A program made the position numbers and the translations under genes. Under the pieces are notes generated by a model. The model searched no databases. It was given only the letters and a program-made list of their open reading frames with translations, and was not told the DNA's origin. DNA of 64,000 nucleotides from Glycomyces albidus (GTDB lineage: Bacteria; Actinomycetota; Actinomycetes; Mycobacteriales; Micromonosporaceae): positions 30,419-94,418 of the forward strand of contig NZ_WIAO01000022.1 in NCBI RefSeq assembly GCF_009451885.1. The letters run 5' to 3'. Positions 1-8,583 of the stretch are shown in pieces. Each line of letters opens with the position of its first letter. Positions within the stretch are counted from its first letter, which is position 1.

Positions 1-998
1 AGGTCGCGGGTCTCGTCGTCGTCGAACGCGGAGGCCGGGGCGGGCACCGTCCAGCCGGGGGCGGACTCGACGAGGCCCTCCGGGGGCTCCCGGTGCTCGG
101 GCACGTCGGCGCGGTCGTCGACCTGGCCCCCGGCCTTCGGGAGCGCGCAGACCACGAGGGAGCCGAGGAGCCCCGCGATCGCGGCATACGGGCCGACGAG
201 GATGATCGCGAGCGATTCGGCGTTGTCGACGCGGGAGGGCCCGGCGACCAGGTGGGCGACGGTGACGATGAGCGGCCCGGCGATCCCCGAGGCCGCGGCG
301 ATCCGGTACCCCGAGCTGGAGATGTGGCTGCGGCGGGCGCACGCGGCCACGACGGCCCCGATGAGCAGGGATCCGGTCACGAACGGGACGGCGATGGAGA
401 GCCCCCTCGTGCCCAGGAACGTGTCCGCGCCGGCCCACGAGCCCCAGACGGCGAGTTCGGTGACGGGGGTGACGCGCTCGCCGACGTCCCAGAACACGGC
501 GAGGACCGCCAGGAGCCACACGAGCGCGGCGGAGGCGCCCACGTTGACGGCGACCGACCGGGACGACAGCCCGATGAGGGCGAGCGCGAACCCGACGGCC
601 GCGCCGAGCCCGGCCGCGACGAGCGGCCCGGCGGGCAGTCCGGAGGACACGGCGCCCTGCTCGGCGGAGAGGGCGACGAGCGGGCCGACGGCGAAGGCGC
701 CGGCGGCGCTCGCGACGACCGCGGCGACGCGGGTCGCGGGGGTGGCGTTCGCGGCGGCGCGGGAGCCGATCGCGCCGGAGGCGAGGCCCCCGACGATGCA
801 GGACACGGCCGAGAACCACGCGACCCAGGCGCGGTTGGCGTTCCAGCGGTAGTCGAGGACGGGGTCGGCGGCACCCGGGGCCGCGTCGGCCCAGGAGAGG
901 AGCCCGAAGCCGTAGGCCAGGCCGAGCTGGGCGAGCGCGGCGAGCGCCGCGACCGCGAACCCGGCGCCGACGGTCTTCGCGGCGGATCTAGGTGACAT
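1..998 (-). CDS. Polytopic membrane protein, function unknown (3' end outside window)
   Basis: The complementary strand is open from an ATG at 998 to the window edge without a stop, so the gene is cut and about 332 codons are visible. The protein starts MSPRSAAKTVGAGFAVAALA and has several Ala/Gly/Leu/Val-rich segments typical of transmembrane helices, starting at about residues 10-30 and recurring through residue 275. A soluble Asp/Glu/Pro-rich tail follows (RADVPEHREPPEGLVESAP). I recognise no family. No strong ribosome binding site precedes the ATG. It is divergent from glyA. Confidence 0.75.
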   Translation of the reverse strand, partial: MSPRSAAKTVGAGFAVAALAALAQLGLAYGFGLLSWADAAPGAADPVLDYRWNANRAWVAWFSAVSCIVGGLASGAIGSRAAANATPATRVAAVVASAAGAFAVGPLVALSAEQGAVSSGLPAGPLVAAGLGAAVGFALALIGLSSRSVAVNVGASAALVWLLAVLAVFWDVGERVTPVTELAVWGSWAGADTFLGTRGLSIAVPFVTGSLLIGAVVAACARRSHISSSGYRIAAASGIAGPLIVTVAHLVAGPSRVDNAESLAIILVGPYAAIAGLLGSLVVCALPKAGGQVDDRADVPEHREPPEGLVESAPGWTVPAPASAFDDDETRD

Positions 999-1188
999 AC
1001 GTCGCACCGTACTGCGTGTACGCAATGGAGTCTCGAACGGCCGATCCGGTGAGCGCGGAGGGCCTCGGGCCGTCTCACACGCAGGGAAACGTCCCGGCCC
1101 CCGGCCGGTCCCCCGGGCTATGCTCGCATCACCAAGGCCACCTGCCCGGTCGCCGTGCGAGATCATGCCGATCAGCGAGGAGCATTGC

Positions 1189-2463
1189 ATGTCCGACGCC
1201 TACGAGGCCCTCACCGCGAAACTCGCGGCCGCCGACCCCGAGATCGAACGGCTCATCGAGGCCGAGGGTCGCCGCGAGTCCGAGAAGATCCGCCTCATCG
1301 CGTCCGAGAACTACGTGTCCCAGGCGGTCATGGAGGCGACGGGCTCGATCCTGACCAACAAGTACTCCGAGGGGTACGCCGGGAAGCGCTACTACGAGGG
1401 CCAGCAGTTCATCGACCCGATCGAGCAGCTCGCCGTCGACCGGGCCAAGGAGCTGTTCGGGGCCGACCACGCGAACGTCCAGCCGTACTCGGGGAGCCCC
1501 GCCAATCTGGCCGTCTACCTGGCGTTCCTGAACCCGGGCGACACCGTCCTGGGCATGGCCCTGGACATGGGCGGGCACCTGACCCACGGGCACGCCGTGT
1601 CCGCGACGGGCAAGTGGTTCAACAACCCGCGGTACGGGGTCCGCAAGGACACCGGGCTGATCGACCTCGACGAGGTCGCCGAGATCGCCCGCCGGGAGCG
1701 CCCGAAGCTCATCATCTGCGGCGGGACCGCGATCCCCCGCACCATCGACTTCGCGGGCTTCAAGGCCATCGCGGACGAGGTCGGGGCGGTCCTCATGGCC
1801 GACATCGCGCACATCGCCGGGCTCGTCGCCGGCGGGGCGCACCCGACGCCGGTCGGGCACGCCGACGTCGTCACCACCACCACGCACAAGACCCTGCGCG
1901 GCCCGCGCGGCGCGATGATCCTCGCGAACGAGGAGCACGCGAAGGCGATCGACAAGGCCGTGTTCCCCGGCCTCCAGGGCGGCCCGCACAACCACACGAC
2001 CGCGGCGATCGCGGTCGCGCTGCGCGAGGCCGCGAAGGAGTCGTTCAAGGACTACGCGGCGCAGATCGTGAAGAACGCGAAGGCGCTCGCGTCGGCGCTC
2101 ACCGACCGCGGCTTCGACCTCGTCTCGGGCGGCACCGACAACCACCTGATCCTCGCGGACCTGACGAGCAAGGGCATCGGCGGCAAGCCGGCGGCGAAGG
2201 CCCTGGACATCGCGGGCATCGAGTTGAACTTCAACACGGTCCCGTTCGACACCCGCAAGCCGTTCGACCCGTCGGGTCTGCGCATCGGCACCGCCGCGGT
2301 GACGACCCGCGGCATGGCCGAGGGCGACATGGACGCGATCGCGGGCTGGATCGACCGGGCCGTGTCGGCCGCGAAGGACGGCAAGGACGCCGAGCTGGAC
2401 CAGATCGCGGGCGAGATCCGCGAGTACACGAAGGCGTTCCCCATCCCGGGGTGGCACGCCTAA
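1189..2463 (+). CDS. glyA: Serine hydroxymethyltransferase
   Basis: This PLP enzyme interconverts serine and glycine with tetrahydrofolate, the main cytoplasmic source of one-carbon units. The 424-residue product is normal for the family. It shows the N-terminal block with RLIASENY, the substrate loop SEGYAGKRYYEG, and the PLP-lysine motif THKTLRGPRG (Lys about 234). The frame is open upstream to 1120, but the ATG at 1189 has a GAGGAG ribosome site at 1177-1182 and gives the expected N-terminus MSDAYEAL. A terminator-like hairpin follows. I looked for a riboswitch in the leader and found none. Confidence 0.97.
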   Translation: MSDAYEALTAKLAAADPEIERLIEAEGRRESEKIRLIASENYVSQAVMEATGSILTNKYSEGYAGKRYYEGQQFIDPIEQLAVDRAKELFGADHANVQPYSGSPANLAVYLAFLNPGDTVLGMALDMGGHLTHGHAVSATGKWFNNPRYGVRKDTGLIDLDEVAEIARRERPKLIICGGTAIPRTIDFAGFKAIADEVGAVLMADIAHIAGLVAGGAHPTPVGHADVVTTTTHKTLRGPRGAMILANEEHAKAIDKAVFPGLQGGPHNHTTAAIAVALREAAKESFKDYAAQIVKNAKALASALTDRGFDLVSGGTDNHLILADLTSKGIGGKPAAKALDIAGIELNFNTVPFDTRKPFDPSGLRIGTAAVTTRGMAEGDMDAIAGWIDRAVSAAKDGKDAELDQIAGEIREYTKAFPIPGWHA

Positions 2464-2485
2464 AGCGGTACGAGCACGGACGAAC

Positions 2486-2517
2486 AGGGGCGTCTCTCCA
2501 CCGGAGGGGCGCCCCTT
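2486..2517 (+). terminator. Hairpin after glyA
   Basis: AGGGGCG at 2486-2492 pairs with CGCCCCT at 2510-2516, just downstream of the glyA stop. It has no long T-run, as is common in high-GC actinobacteria. Confidence 0.6.
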
Positions 2518-2657
2518 CCGTGTGCGCTGCGCTACATAGAGAAAAAATCTTCGGATCGGGTGCATCAGGTGCGGACCGAGGTGCGTCTAGTAGTCATCGG
2601 GTCCCGAGAGTGAAAACCACAAGGGACTGTCTACTCACACCATTCAAGGAAACCGCC

Positions 2658-4229
2658 ATGCCTGCACCCAAGTCCCTGGTCGAGCGCGTCCCGACGCGCT
2701 TGGCCGCCCTCATCGGCGCCGCCGCCGTCGGCGCCGGGGCGTTCGCGCTCCCCGCCCAGGCCCAGACGCCCGAACCCGAGGCGACCGTCGTGTTCGGCGA
2801 GCCCGTCGAAGCCGGCGCCGACTTCGCGACCGGCTCGATCGTGCTCGAGTTCGGCGACGACTTCACCCCCGGCGAGCACGAGGTCTTCGCGCAGCTCAGC
2901 GTCTACGGGAACGGCTGGGAGCTCGCCGACGGCGAGACCGGCGACGGCGCCTGCCTGATGGAGATGGTCCCGCCCCAGGCGGTCAACTGCACCGCCGAGG
3001 CCGCCGACGCCGAGATCGAGTTCGCGTTCGACTACACCACCGCCGACGTGGCCCCGGGCGAGTACGACTGGTCCCTGCTGGTCGCCGTCGACGACGCCGT
3101 GCTCGACCCGGTCAGCGGCACCGTCGAGGTCGTCTCCCCCGACGCCGGCGACTCGCCGTTCCGCTACGCCCCCTTGTCGCTCGAGATCGAGTCCGGCAGC
3201 ACCGTCGACGCCGGCCCGATGTACCTCCAGGACGGCGATCTCCCGGCCGACACGGCCGCGCTGGTCTACGGGGTCTCCGCCCCCGACTACATCCTCAGCG
3301 GCACGGCCGAGGTGACCGCGCCGTACGACAACTGCTTCGACGGGTTCGCCGGCGGCCCCGGCGTCACGTGCGTCGTCACCGACTTCCCGGACCAGGCCGG
3401 CGCCGCGATGGTGACCACCCAGCCGATCTCGTTCACCGTGTTCAAGGAGGTCCCCGGACCGGTCGAGCTCTGCGGCTGCTTCTTCGAGGTCCGCGCGGTG
3501 AACGCCGAGGAGCTCGAAGCCGAGTTCGGCGACGTGCCCTCCACCGGCGACCTGTTCGGTCTGGGCATCGCCGACGGGTCCCACGACCCGGACGACTTCG
3601 ACGAGTACGGCTCGATCGAGATCACGACCTCCCCGAACCACCCGTACGACCTCGCCGTCGATGACGCGAACATCAAGGGCGACAACGGCGACCAGGTCAC
3701 CGTGACCATCCCGGTCGAGAACGCCGGCCCGGCCGACGCCTGGAGCTTCTTCGACGGCCCCGGCTCGTACGCACTCGTCGGCGAGCTGCCGAAGGGCACC
3801 GAGTTCGTGTCGGTCGCCTCCGACGACTCGGCGTACTGCCGGGAGTTCACCGGTGAATTCGTCGGCGAGACCCTCCCCGCGATCGAGGACCGCGACGCGG
3901 CCGACTTCGTCTGCATCTTCACCAGTATCCCGAAGGACGCCTCGTACGAGGTCGAGCTGAAGGTCAAGGTCACCGACGAGAACGCGAACGCCAAGGGCGT
4001 CCTCCAGATCGTCGCGTTCCAGAACGAGGGCTACCCCGGCGCGATCGAGGTCGAGCTCGACGACAACCGGGCCGACCTGGTCCTCAACGGCACCGGCTCC
4101 GGTTCCGGGAAACTCCCGACGACCGGTTCGTCGATGACGTGGATCCTCGCCGGCGCGGCCGCCGCCCTGGTCCTGGGCGTCGTCCTCTTCATCGCCACCC
4201 GCCGCCGCAAGGCCGCCCCGGCCGAGTAG
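2658..4229 (+). CDS. LPxTG-anchored secreted surface protein
   Basis: The 523-residue product has an Sec-type signal peptide: charged start, hydrophobic core to about residue 30, ending ALPAQAQ. The exported part is acidic and beta-rich. Near residues 335-470 is a segment resembling a DUF11-type repeat (DLAVDDANIK, VENAGPADAW). A complete sortase signal ends the protein: LPTTG at residues 486-490, a hydrophobic helix, and the tail ATRRRKAAPAE. It is therefore probably linked to peptidoglycan by a class E or F type housekeeping sortase. The ATG at 2658 follows an AAGGA site; the upstream part of this open frame is the shadow of glyA. Ligand and role are unknown. Confidence 0.9.
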   Translation: MPAPKSLVERVPTRLAALIGAAAVGAGAFALPAQAQTPEPEATVVFGEPVEAGADFATGSIVLEFGDDFTPGEHEVFAQLSVYGNGWELADGETGDGACLMEMVPPQAVNCTAEAADAEIEFAFDYTTADVAPGEYDWSLLVAVDDAVLDPVSGTVEVVSPDAGDSPFRYAPLSLEIESGSTVDAGPMYLQDGDLPADTAALVYGVSAPDYILSGTAEVTAPYDNCFDGFAGGPGVTCVVTDFPDQAGAAMVTTQPISFTVFKEVPGPVELCGCFFEVRAVNAEELEAEFGDVPSTGDLFGLGIADGSHDPDDFDEYGSIEITTSPNHPYDLAVDDANIKGDNGDQVTVTIPVENAGPADAWSFFDGPGSYALVGELPKGTEFVSVASDDSAYCREFTGEFVGETLPAIEDRDAADFVCIFTSIPKDASYEVELKVKVTDENANAKGVLQIVAFQNEGYPGAIEVELDDNRADLVLNGTGSGSGKLPTTGSSMTWILAGAAAALVLGVVLFIATRRRKAAPAE

Positions 4230-4261
4230 CCGCACGAACCACCCTCACCAGGAAACACCCG

Positions 4262-4291
4262 CGAGCGCCCGTCCTGCCGGACGGGCGCTCG
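4262..4291. terminator. Bidirectional hairpin terminator
   Basis: A 13-bp perfect stem (4262-4274 with 4279-4291) closes a TGCC loop. It lies between the convergent LPxTG gene and the small minus-strand gene at 4518. Confidence 0.85.
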
Positions 4292-4517
4292 TCGCATACC
4301 GCGGCCCCGGAAACGCCGGCGGACTCCCGGCTTCGCCGGACGGTCGAACGCCGTCAGGGACGACGAAGCGGGCCCCGGCCGCGGGGCGGCCAGGGCCCTT
4401 GCCCGTGTCCGGGCGGACGAAACGCGCCGGGCCCGGAGGCCGCGACGCGTCGCCGTCAGTGTGTTGGAATTGTGCAGTCTCGGCTCGGCGCCTTGTGGGC
4501 GCGCTCGCCGCTCGGAC

Positions 4518-4736
4518 CTAGCGGGCCAGGCCGGCGAGGGCGCGGCCCTCGACGCGGTCGGCCACGCGGCGCAGGACGCCGGCGGTCGAGAGGCGGACCT
4601 TCTCGGGACGGGTGACGCCGAAGGCATACGGCTTGTCAGCCCGACCGTCGTCAACGACCGGGGCGTTCGGCAGGGCCGAGGTGGCAACGGTGTTGGCGGC
4701 GTCGACTGCGAGGTAAGCACCTACGAATTCGTGCAT
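4518..4736 (-). CDS. Small hypothetical protein, 72 aa
   Basis: The ORF starts with an ATG at 4736 that has a good GGAAGGA ribosome site seven bases upstream on the minus strand, which supports translation. The product begins MHEFVGAYLAVDAANTVATS and ends RVEGRALAGLAR. It has a modestly hydrophobic N-terminus and a basic C-terminal third, and no motif I recognise. It is flanked by a terminator downstream and by a divergent regulatory region shared with the P1 peptidase gene. Confidence 0.6.
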   Translation of the reverse strand: MHEFVGAYLAVDAANTVATSALPNAPVVDDGRADKPYAFGVTRPEKVRLSTAGVLRRVADRVEGRALAGLAR

Positions 4737-5060
4737 GATGATTCCTTCCCGGCGGGGTGCGCCGGATCGTGGATTCTGAAGGGGGAACCGCTCGTCGATG
4801 ACGCCATTGTCGACGGCGGGGAACCGTTGCGATCGCCTTGGACCGCTTCGGGAGGCCGCTCGCGGAATCGGTTCGGGTTCGCCGTTCCGGCTCCGCCTCT
4901 CTGGGCCTCTGCATCAATGTTAAGCCCGCCTGACGAGGGAAATCCAGCGATTTCGCGTGGGTCACAGGTGGCCCGCGACACTGTCTACAAAGCACTTAGT
5001 TACCGTTCGGTTATCGAATTCGACGAGCAGGTTTCGGGCCCGTGGCGGTACGCTGTCCTG
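4737..5060. promoter_or_regulatory. Divergent intergenic region (324 bp)
   Basis: This region separates the small minus-strand gene from the P1 peptidase and is more AT-rich than its surroundings, especially 4905-5030. TACGCT at 5050-5055 lies only five bases before the peptidase ATG, which has no clear ribosome site, so a leaderless transcript is possible. No gene was seen here. Confidence 0.4.
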
Positions 5061-5885
5061 ATGCGGGACTTGGGAGTTCGCGTCGGTCACTGGACCGGCG
5101 AGCACACCGGCTGCACGGTGCTGCTGTTCGAGGAGGCGGTGCTCGCCTCCGGCGAAGTCCGCGGCGGCGCCCCCGCCAGCCGCGAGATCGAGCTCCTCGA
5201 CCCCCTCCGCTCCAACACCGGCATCGACGCCGTCCTCCTCACCGGCGGCTCCGCCTTCGGCCTGGCCGCCGCCGACGGCGTCATGCAGTGGCTCGCCGAA
5301 CGCGGCCGCGGCGTCCCCACCTCCGGCGGGACCGTCCCGATCGTCCCGGCCCTCGGCCTCTACGACCTCGACGGATCCGGGAACGTCCCCGCCGCCGCCC
5401 ACGGCTACGAAGCCTGCGACGCCGCCATGGCCCCGTTCGAGCCCGCCCTCGACGGCCCGATCGGCGCCGGCCGCGGCGCCACCGTCGGCCAGTGGCGCGG
5501 GGCCACCCTCCCGTCAGGGCTGCGGACCGCCACCGTGAACGCCGGACCGGTCGTGGTCACCGCGCTCGCCGCGGTCAACGCCTTCGGCGAGCCCGGGCCG
5601 CTCGACCGGGACCTGCTCCAGCCCGAGGGCTTCGCCGCCGGCGCGTTCGGCCGCAACACCACCATCGGCGTCGTCGCCACGAACGCCAGGCTCGACAAGG
5701 TCGAATGCGCGCTCGTCTCGCAGGGCGCGCACGACGGGCTGGCGAAGGCGATCAGCCCCGTCCACACCCGGATGGACGGCGACGCGTTCATCGCCGCCTC
5801 CTGCGGCACGGTCCCCGCCTCGGTCGACGTCGTGCGCGCCCTCGCCGTCGAGGCCGTCGCCGAGGCGATCGCCGACTACGACTGA
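5061..5885 (+). CDS. P1 family peptidase (DmpA/L-aminopeptidase-D-esterase type)
   Basis: The 274-residue product has the fold signature of self-processing P1 peptidases. It shows the N-terminal GVRVGHWT block, the LLTGGSAFGLAAADGVM segment, and the segment GRNTTIGVVATNA. Members of this family cleave themselves before a Ser/Thr in that last segment, which then becomes the N-terminal nucleophile; here Thr200 or Thr201 is the candidate. The C-terminal block HTRMDGDAFIAAS is also conserved. The frame is open 600 bases upstream, but similarity begins at MRDLGVRVG. The physiological peptide substrate is unknown. The lipoprotein gene begins 44 bases downstream and may be co-transcribed. Confidence 0.88.
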   Translation: MRDLGVRVGHWTGEHTGCTVLLFEEAVLASGEVRGGAPASREIELLDPLRSNTGIDAVLLTGGSAFGLAAADGVMQWLAERGRGVPTSGGTVPIVPALGLYDLDGSGNVPAAAHGYEACDAAMAPFEPALDGPIGAGRGATVGQWRGATLPSGLRTATVNAGPVVVTALAAVNAFGEPGPLDRDLLQPEGFAAGAFGRNTTIGVVATNARLDKVECALVSQGAHDGLAKAISPVHTRMDGDAFIAASCGTVPASVDVVRALAVEAVAEAIADYD

Positions 5886-5929
5886 GCGGCCGCCCCGACC
5901 GGTGGCGCCGCGGCCCTAAGCTGCCGGAC

Positions 5930-6871
5930 ATGAGACGTTCCCGGGCCGCGATGCTCGCACTGCCGCTCCTCCTCGCCGCCGGCGCCCTCGCCGCGTGCAC
6001 GCAGGAGTCCGACGCCGGCGAACCCGCCGCCGAGGACACCGCCGGGCCCGGCACCGAGGATACGGCCGCGGCCGAAGCGCCCGAAAGCTGGCTCTACCAG
6101 CTCACCGGCTACGAGAACGACGCGCTCGACGCCGTCGCCGCCGCGCCCCAGCCCACCGTCGTCATCGACCTCGCCCGCGACGGCGGCGAGGACTACTTCA
6201 CCGCCGACGAGATCGCCGCCCTCCACGACGCCGGCAAGACCGTCTACGCCTACTTCTCCATGGGCTCCATCGAGACCTACCGGCCCGAGTACGGCGCCGT
6301 CGCCGGCACCGACCTCGTCCTCAACCAGTGGGGCGACTGGCCCGACGAGTACTTCGTGCGGTACTGGGACCAGCGCTGGTGGGACCTCGTCATGCAGCCC
6401 CGCCTCGACCAGGCCCTCGCCGCCGGATTCGACGGCGTCTACCTCGACGTCACCAACGCCTACGAGGAGATCGACCTCGCCCTCGTCCCCGGCGAGACCC
6501 GCGAGACCCTCGCCCGCAAGATGGCCGACCTCGTCATCGCCGCCGACGCCTACACCGCCGACCGGCTCGCGATCCTCCCCCAGAACTCCCCCGAGCTCAT
6601 CGAGCAGACCGGGTACCTCGACGCCATCGACGGCATCGGCATCGAAGACCTCTGGTTCCTCGACACCGACATCCCCTGCACCGAGGAGTGGTGCGCCGAG
6701 AACCTCGCGAACACCCGCGCCGTCCGCGACGCCGGAAAGACCGTCCTCGCCGTCGACTACGCCGCCGACCCCGCCAACCGGGCCGCCGCCTGCGCCCACT
6801 ACGCCGAAGAGGGCTTCGCGGGCGCCGTCGCCGGCGTCGACCTCGACGCCGTCCACGAGCCCTGCCAGTAG
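5930..6871 (+). CDS. Lipoprotein with GH114-type (endo-alpha-1,4-polygalactosaminidase-like) barrel
   Basis: The 313-residue product has a lipoprotein signal with lipobox LAAC (Cys23), followed by an Ala/Glu/Thr-rich linker to about residue 50. The mature domain resembles GH114 / TM1410-like TIM barrels: TVVIDLARDGGEDYF, KTVYAYFSMGSIETY, FDGVYLDVTNAYEEID and ILPQNSPELIEQTGYLDAIDGIGIEDLWF. Acidic residues in the last two segments are the likely catalytic ones. It probably acts on a cell-surface or environmental amino-sugar polymer, but substrate is not deducible. Its last 73 bases overlap the convergent GGDEF gene. Confidence 0.85.
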   Translation: MRRSRAAMLALPLLLAAGALAACTQESDAGEPAAEDTAGPGTEDTAAAEAPESWLYQLTGYENDALDAVAAAPQPTVVIDLARDGGEDYFTADEIAALHDAGKTVYAYFSMGSIETYRPEYGAVAGTDLVLNQWGDWPDEYFVRYWDQRWWDLVMQPRLDQALAAGFDGVYLDVTNAYEEIDLALVPGETRETLARKMADLVIAADAYTADRLAILPQNSPELIEQTGYLDAIDGIGIEDLWFLDTDIPCTEEWCAENLANTRAVRDAGKTVLAVDYAADPANRAAACAHYAEEGFAGAVAGVDLDAVHEPCQ

Positions 6872-8421
6872 ACCCCGCCGACCGACCGCGCCTTGAGGGG
6901 ACCCGGCGTTAAAAGGCCCTTCCGCGACCGCTTCATCTGGTACATCGCCTGGTCCGCGGCCCACAGCGTCTGCGCCGGGTTCCCGCCCGCCGCCAGCCGG
7001 GCCCACCCGATCGACACGTCCACCGGCGTCCCCGGCACCGAGTACTCCCAGTTCTCCGCCGCCACCGCCACCCGGATCCGCTGCGACACCGCGTCCGCGT
7101 CGTACTCCGTCGCGCCCGGCAGCACCATGATGAACTCGTCGCCGCCCGTGCGCGCCAACAGGTCCCCCGACCGCACCACACTCGACAGCAGCGCCGCCAG
7201 CCGCTGCAGGATCGCGTCCCCGGCCTGGTGGCCGTGCGTGTCGTTCACCGCCTTGAACCCGTCCAGATCGAGCACCGCGATCATCCCGTCCCCGTCGACC
7301 TCCGCCAGGAACGCGTCGAGGCGGCGCCGGTTCGGCAGCCCCGTCAGCTCGTCCGTGTTCGCCCGGTCCGCCCAGCCCGCGGCCGCCCGCCGCAACTGGT
7401 CGTGGTCCACCAGCGCCGCCGCCGACGCCAGGTAGATCGTGTGGAACTCGTTGATCTGCTTGTACAGCGCGTACGTCGTCGCGTGCGCCGCCAGGATCGA
7501 CGCCGCGTGGTCGCCCTTCGCCACGAGCGCAAGCGACCGCAGGTGCTGCGGCTCCATCACCCCGAGCGTCTCGTCCCCGATCTCCCGCGCCTCCAGCACC
7601 TCCAGGGCCTCCAGGCCCCGCGCCTGCGCGATCAGCCGCGACGCCCGCGCCATCGTCCGCAGGTCCATCGCCTCCACCGACGACGTCTCCTCCGGCAGCA
7701 GGTGCTCCACCGACCACTGCTCGCTGAAACCCAGCAGCGAGAGCCGCGCCAGCGCGTAGTGCACCCACTCCAGCTCCCGCGTGTCCAGGTCGTGCAGGTT
7801 CGGCTTCACGCGCCGCAGCTCCTGCCGCAGCTGTCCCGTGCACGCCCGCGGATCGCCCGTGTAGTACCGCAGCAGCGCGTCCCGCACCCGGATCTCCACG
7901 CCCTCCACAGAGGACCGCATCACCCCGGCCCGCTCGGCCAGCGTGTGGCACTGGTCCAGCGCCCCCGCCGCCTGCTGCTGGTACCCGCAGTTCGAGAGGA
8001 TCACCGCCAGGTCGTACCACGCGTCCACCGCCGCCTGGCTCGACTCGGTCATCGACCGCAGCGCGCGCGAGGACAGCACCAGCCGCTGCGCCGTGAAGTC
8101 GAGCGACTTGATGTGGTGGTGGTAGTACCAGGCCGCCAGGGCGTGGTACTTCCCGTCCAGCCGCGGGTCCCGGCAGCGCGCCACCGCCGTCCCGGCCTGG
8201 TCGATCGTGTTCGGGATCTTGTCGATCGCCCGCTGGTTGATCTGGCCCTGGAGGATGAACAGCCACGCCTGCGCCCGCTGCTGCGCGGTCTCGGAGTTGT
8301 AGACGATCCAGGTCGCCTCGCTGACGGCCTCGGCCACCTGGCCGGACCGCATGAGTCCGCGCAGACGCCGGTACTGGTCGGCATAATCACGCGCTGACGT
8401 GAGCTCCCTCCGTGGCGTCAC
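6799..8421 (-). CDS. Diguanylate cyclase with helical-repeat sensor domain
   Basis: The 540-residue cytoplasmic protein has a roughly 370-residue all-helical N-terminus that looks TPR-like, then a GGDEF domain. The active site is intact: GGDEF at about residues 426-430. An RxxD motif (RSGD, 417-420) sits five residues upstream, the canonical inhibitory site for cyclic-di-GMP feedback. No transmembrane segment is visible. GTG at 8421 is preceded by GGCAGGAT; the upstream part of the open frame is the shadow of the divergent gene. The stop codon lies inside the 3' end of the convergent lipoprotein gene (73-bp overlap). Confidence 0.9.
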   Translation of the reverse strand: MTPRRELTSARDYADQYRRLRGLMRSGQVAEAVSEATWIVYNSETAQQRAQAWLFILQGQINQRAIDKIPNTIDQAGTAVARCRDPRLDGKYHALAAWYYHHHIKSLDFTAQRLVLSSRALRSMTESSQAAVDAWYDLAVILSNCGYQQQAAGALDQCHTLAERAGVMRSSVEGVEIRVRDALLRYYTGDPRACTGQLRQELRRVKPNLHDLDTRELEWVHYALARLSLLGFSEQWSVEHLLPEETSSVEAMDLRTMARASRLIAQARGLEALEVLEAREIGDETLGVMEPQHLRSLALVAKGDHAASILAAHATTYALYKQINEFHTIYLASAAALVDHDQLRRAAAGWADRANTDELTGLPNRRRLDAFLAEVDGDGMIAVLDLDGFKAVNDTHGHQAGDAILQRLAALLSSVVRSGDLLARTGGDEFIMVLPGATEYDADAVSQRIRVAVAAENWEYSVPGTPVDVSIGWARLAAGGNPAQTLWAADQAMYQMKRSRKGLLTPGPLKARSVGGVYWQGSWTASRSTPATAPAKPSSA

Positions 8422-8583
8422 GCGCTCTATCCTGCCACCGCCGCGGCGATATATCCAGTGCCGCAGGTGCCGGCCCCGGACCGCCCGTCCCCCGGATGCG
8501 CATGGGCCCGAACCGTTTTCCTCCGCCGCGCGGCTTCGGCCCTTACAGTTGGGGCATTGCCCGAAATGGAAGGATGGTGCGCT

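Noticed and set aside
93..995. 300-codon plus-strand ORF near the left edge
   Set aside because: It is an Asp/Gly/Arg/Glu-rich antisense shadow of the membrane protein on the minus strand, which has proper hydrophobic segments.
1020..1188. Possible riboswitch in the glyA leader
   Set aside because: I looked for ZTP, glycine and SAM-type conserved cores and saw none; only GC-rich hairpins of no defined class.
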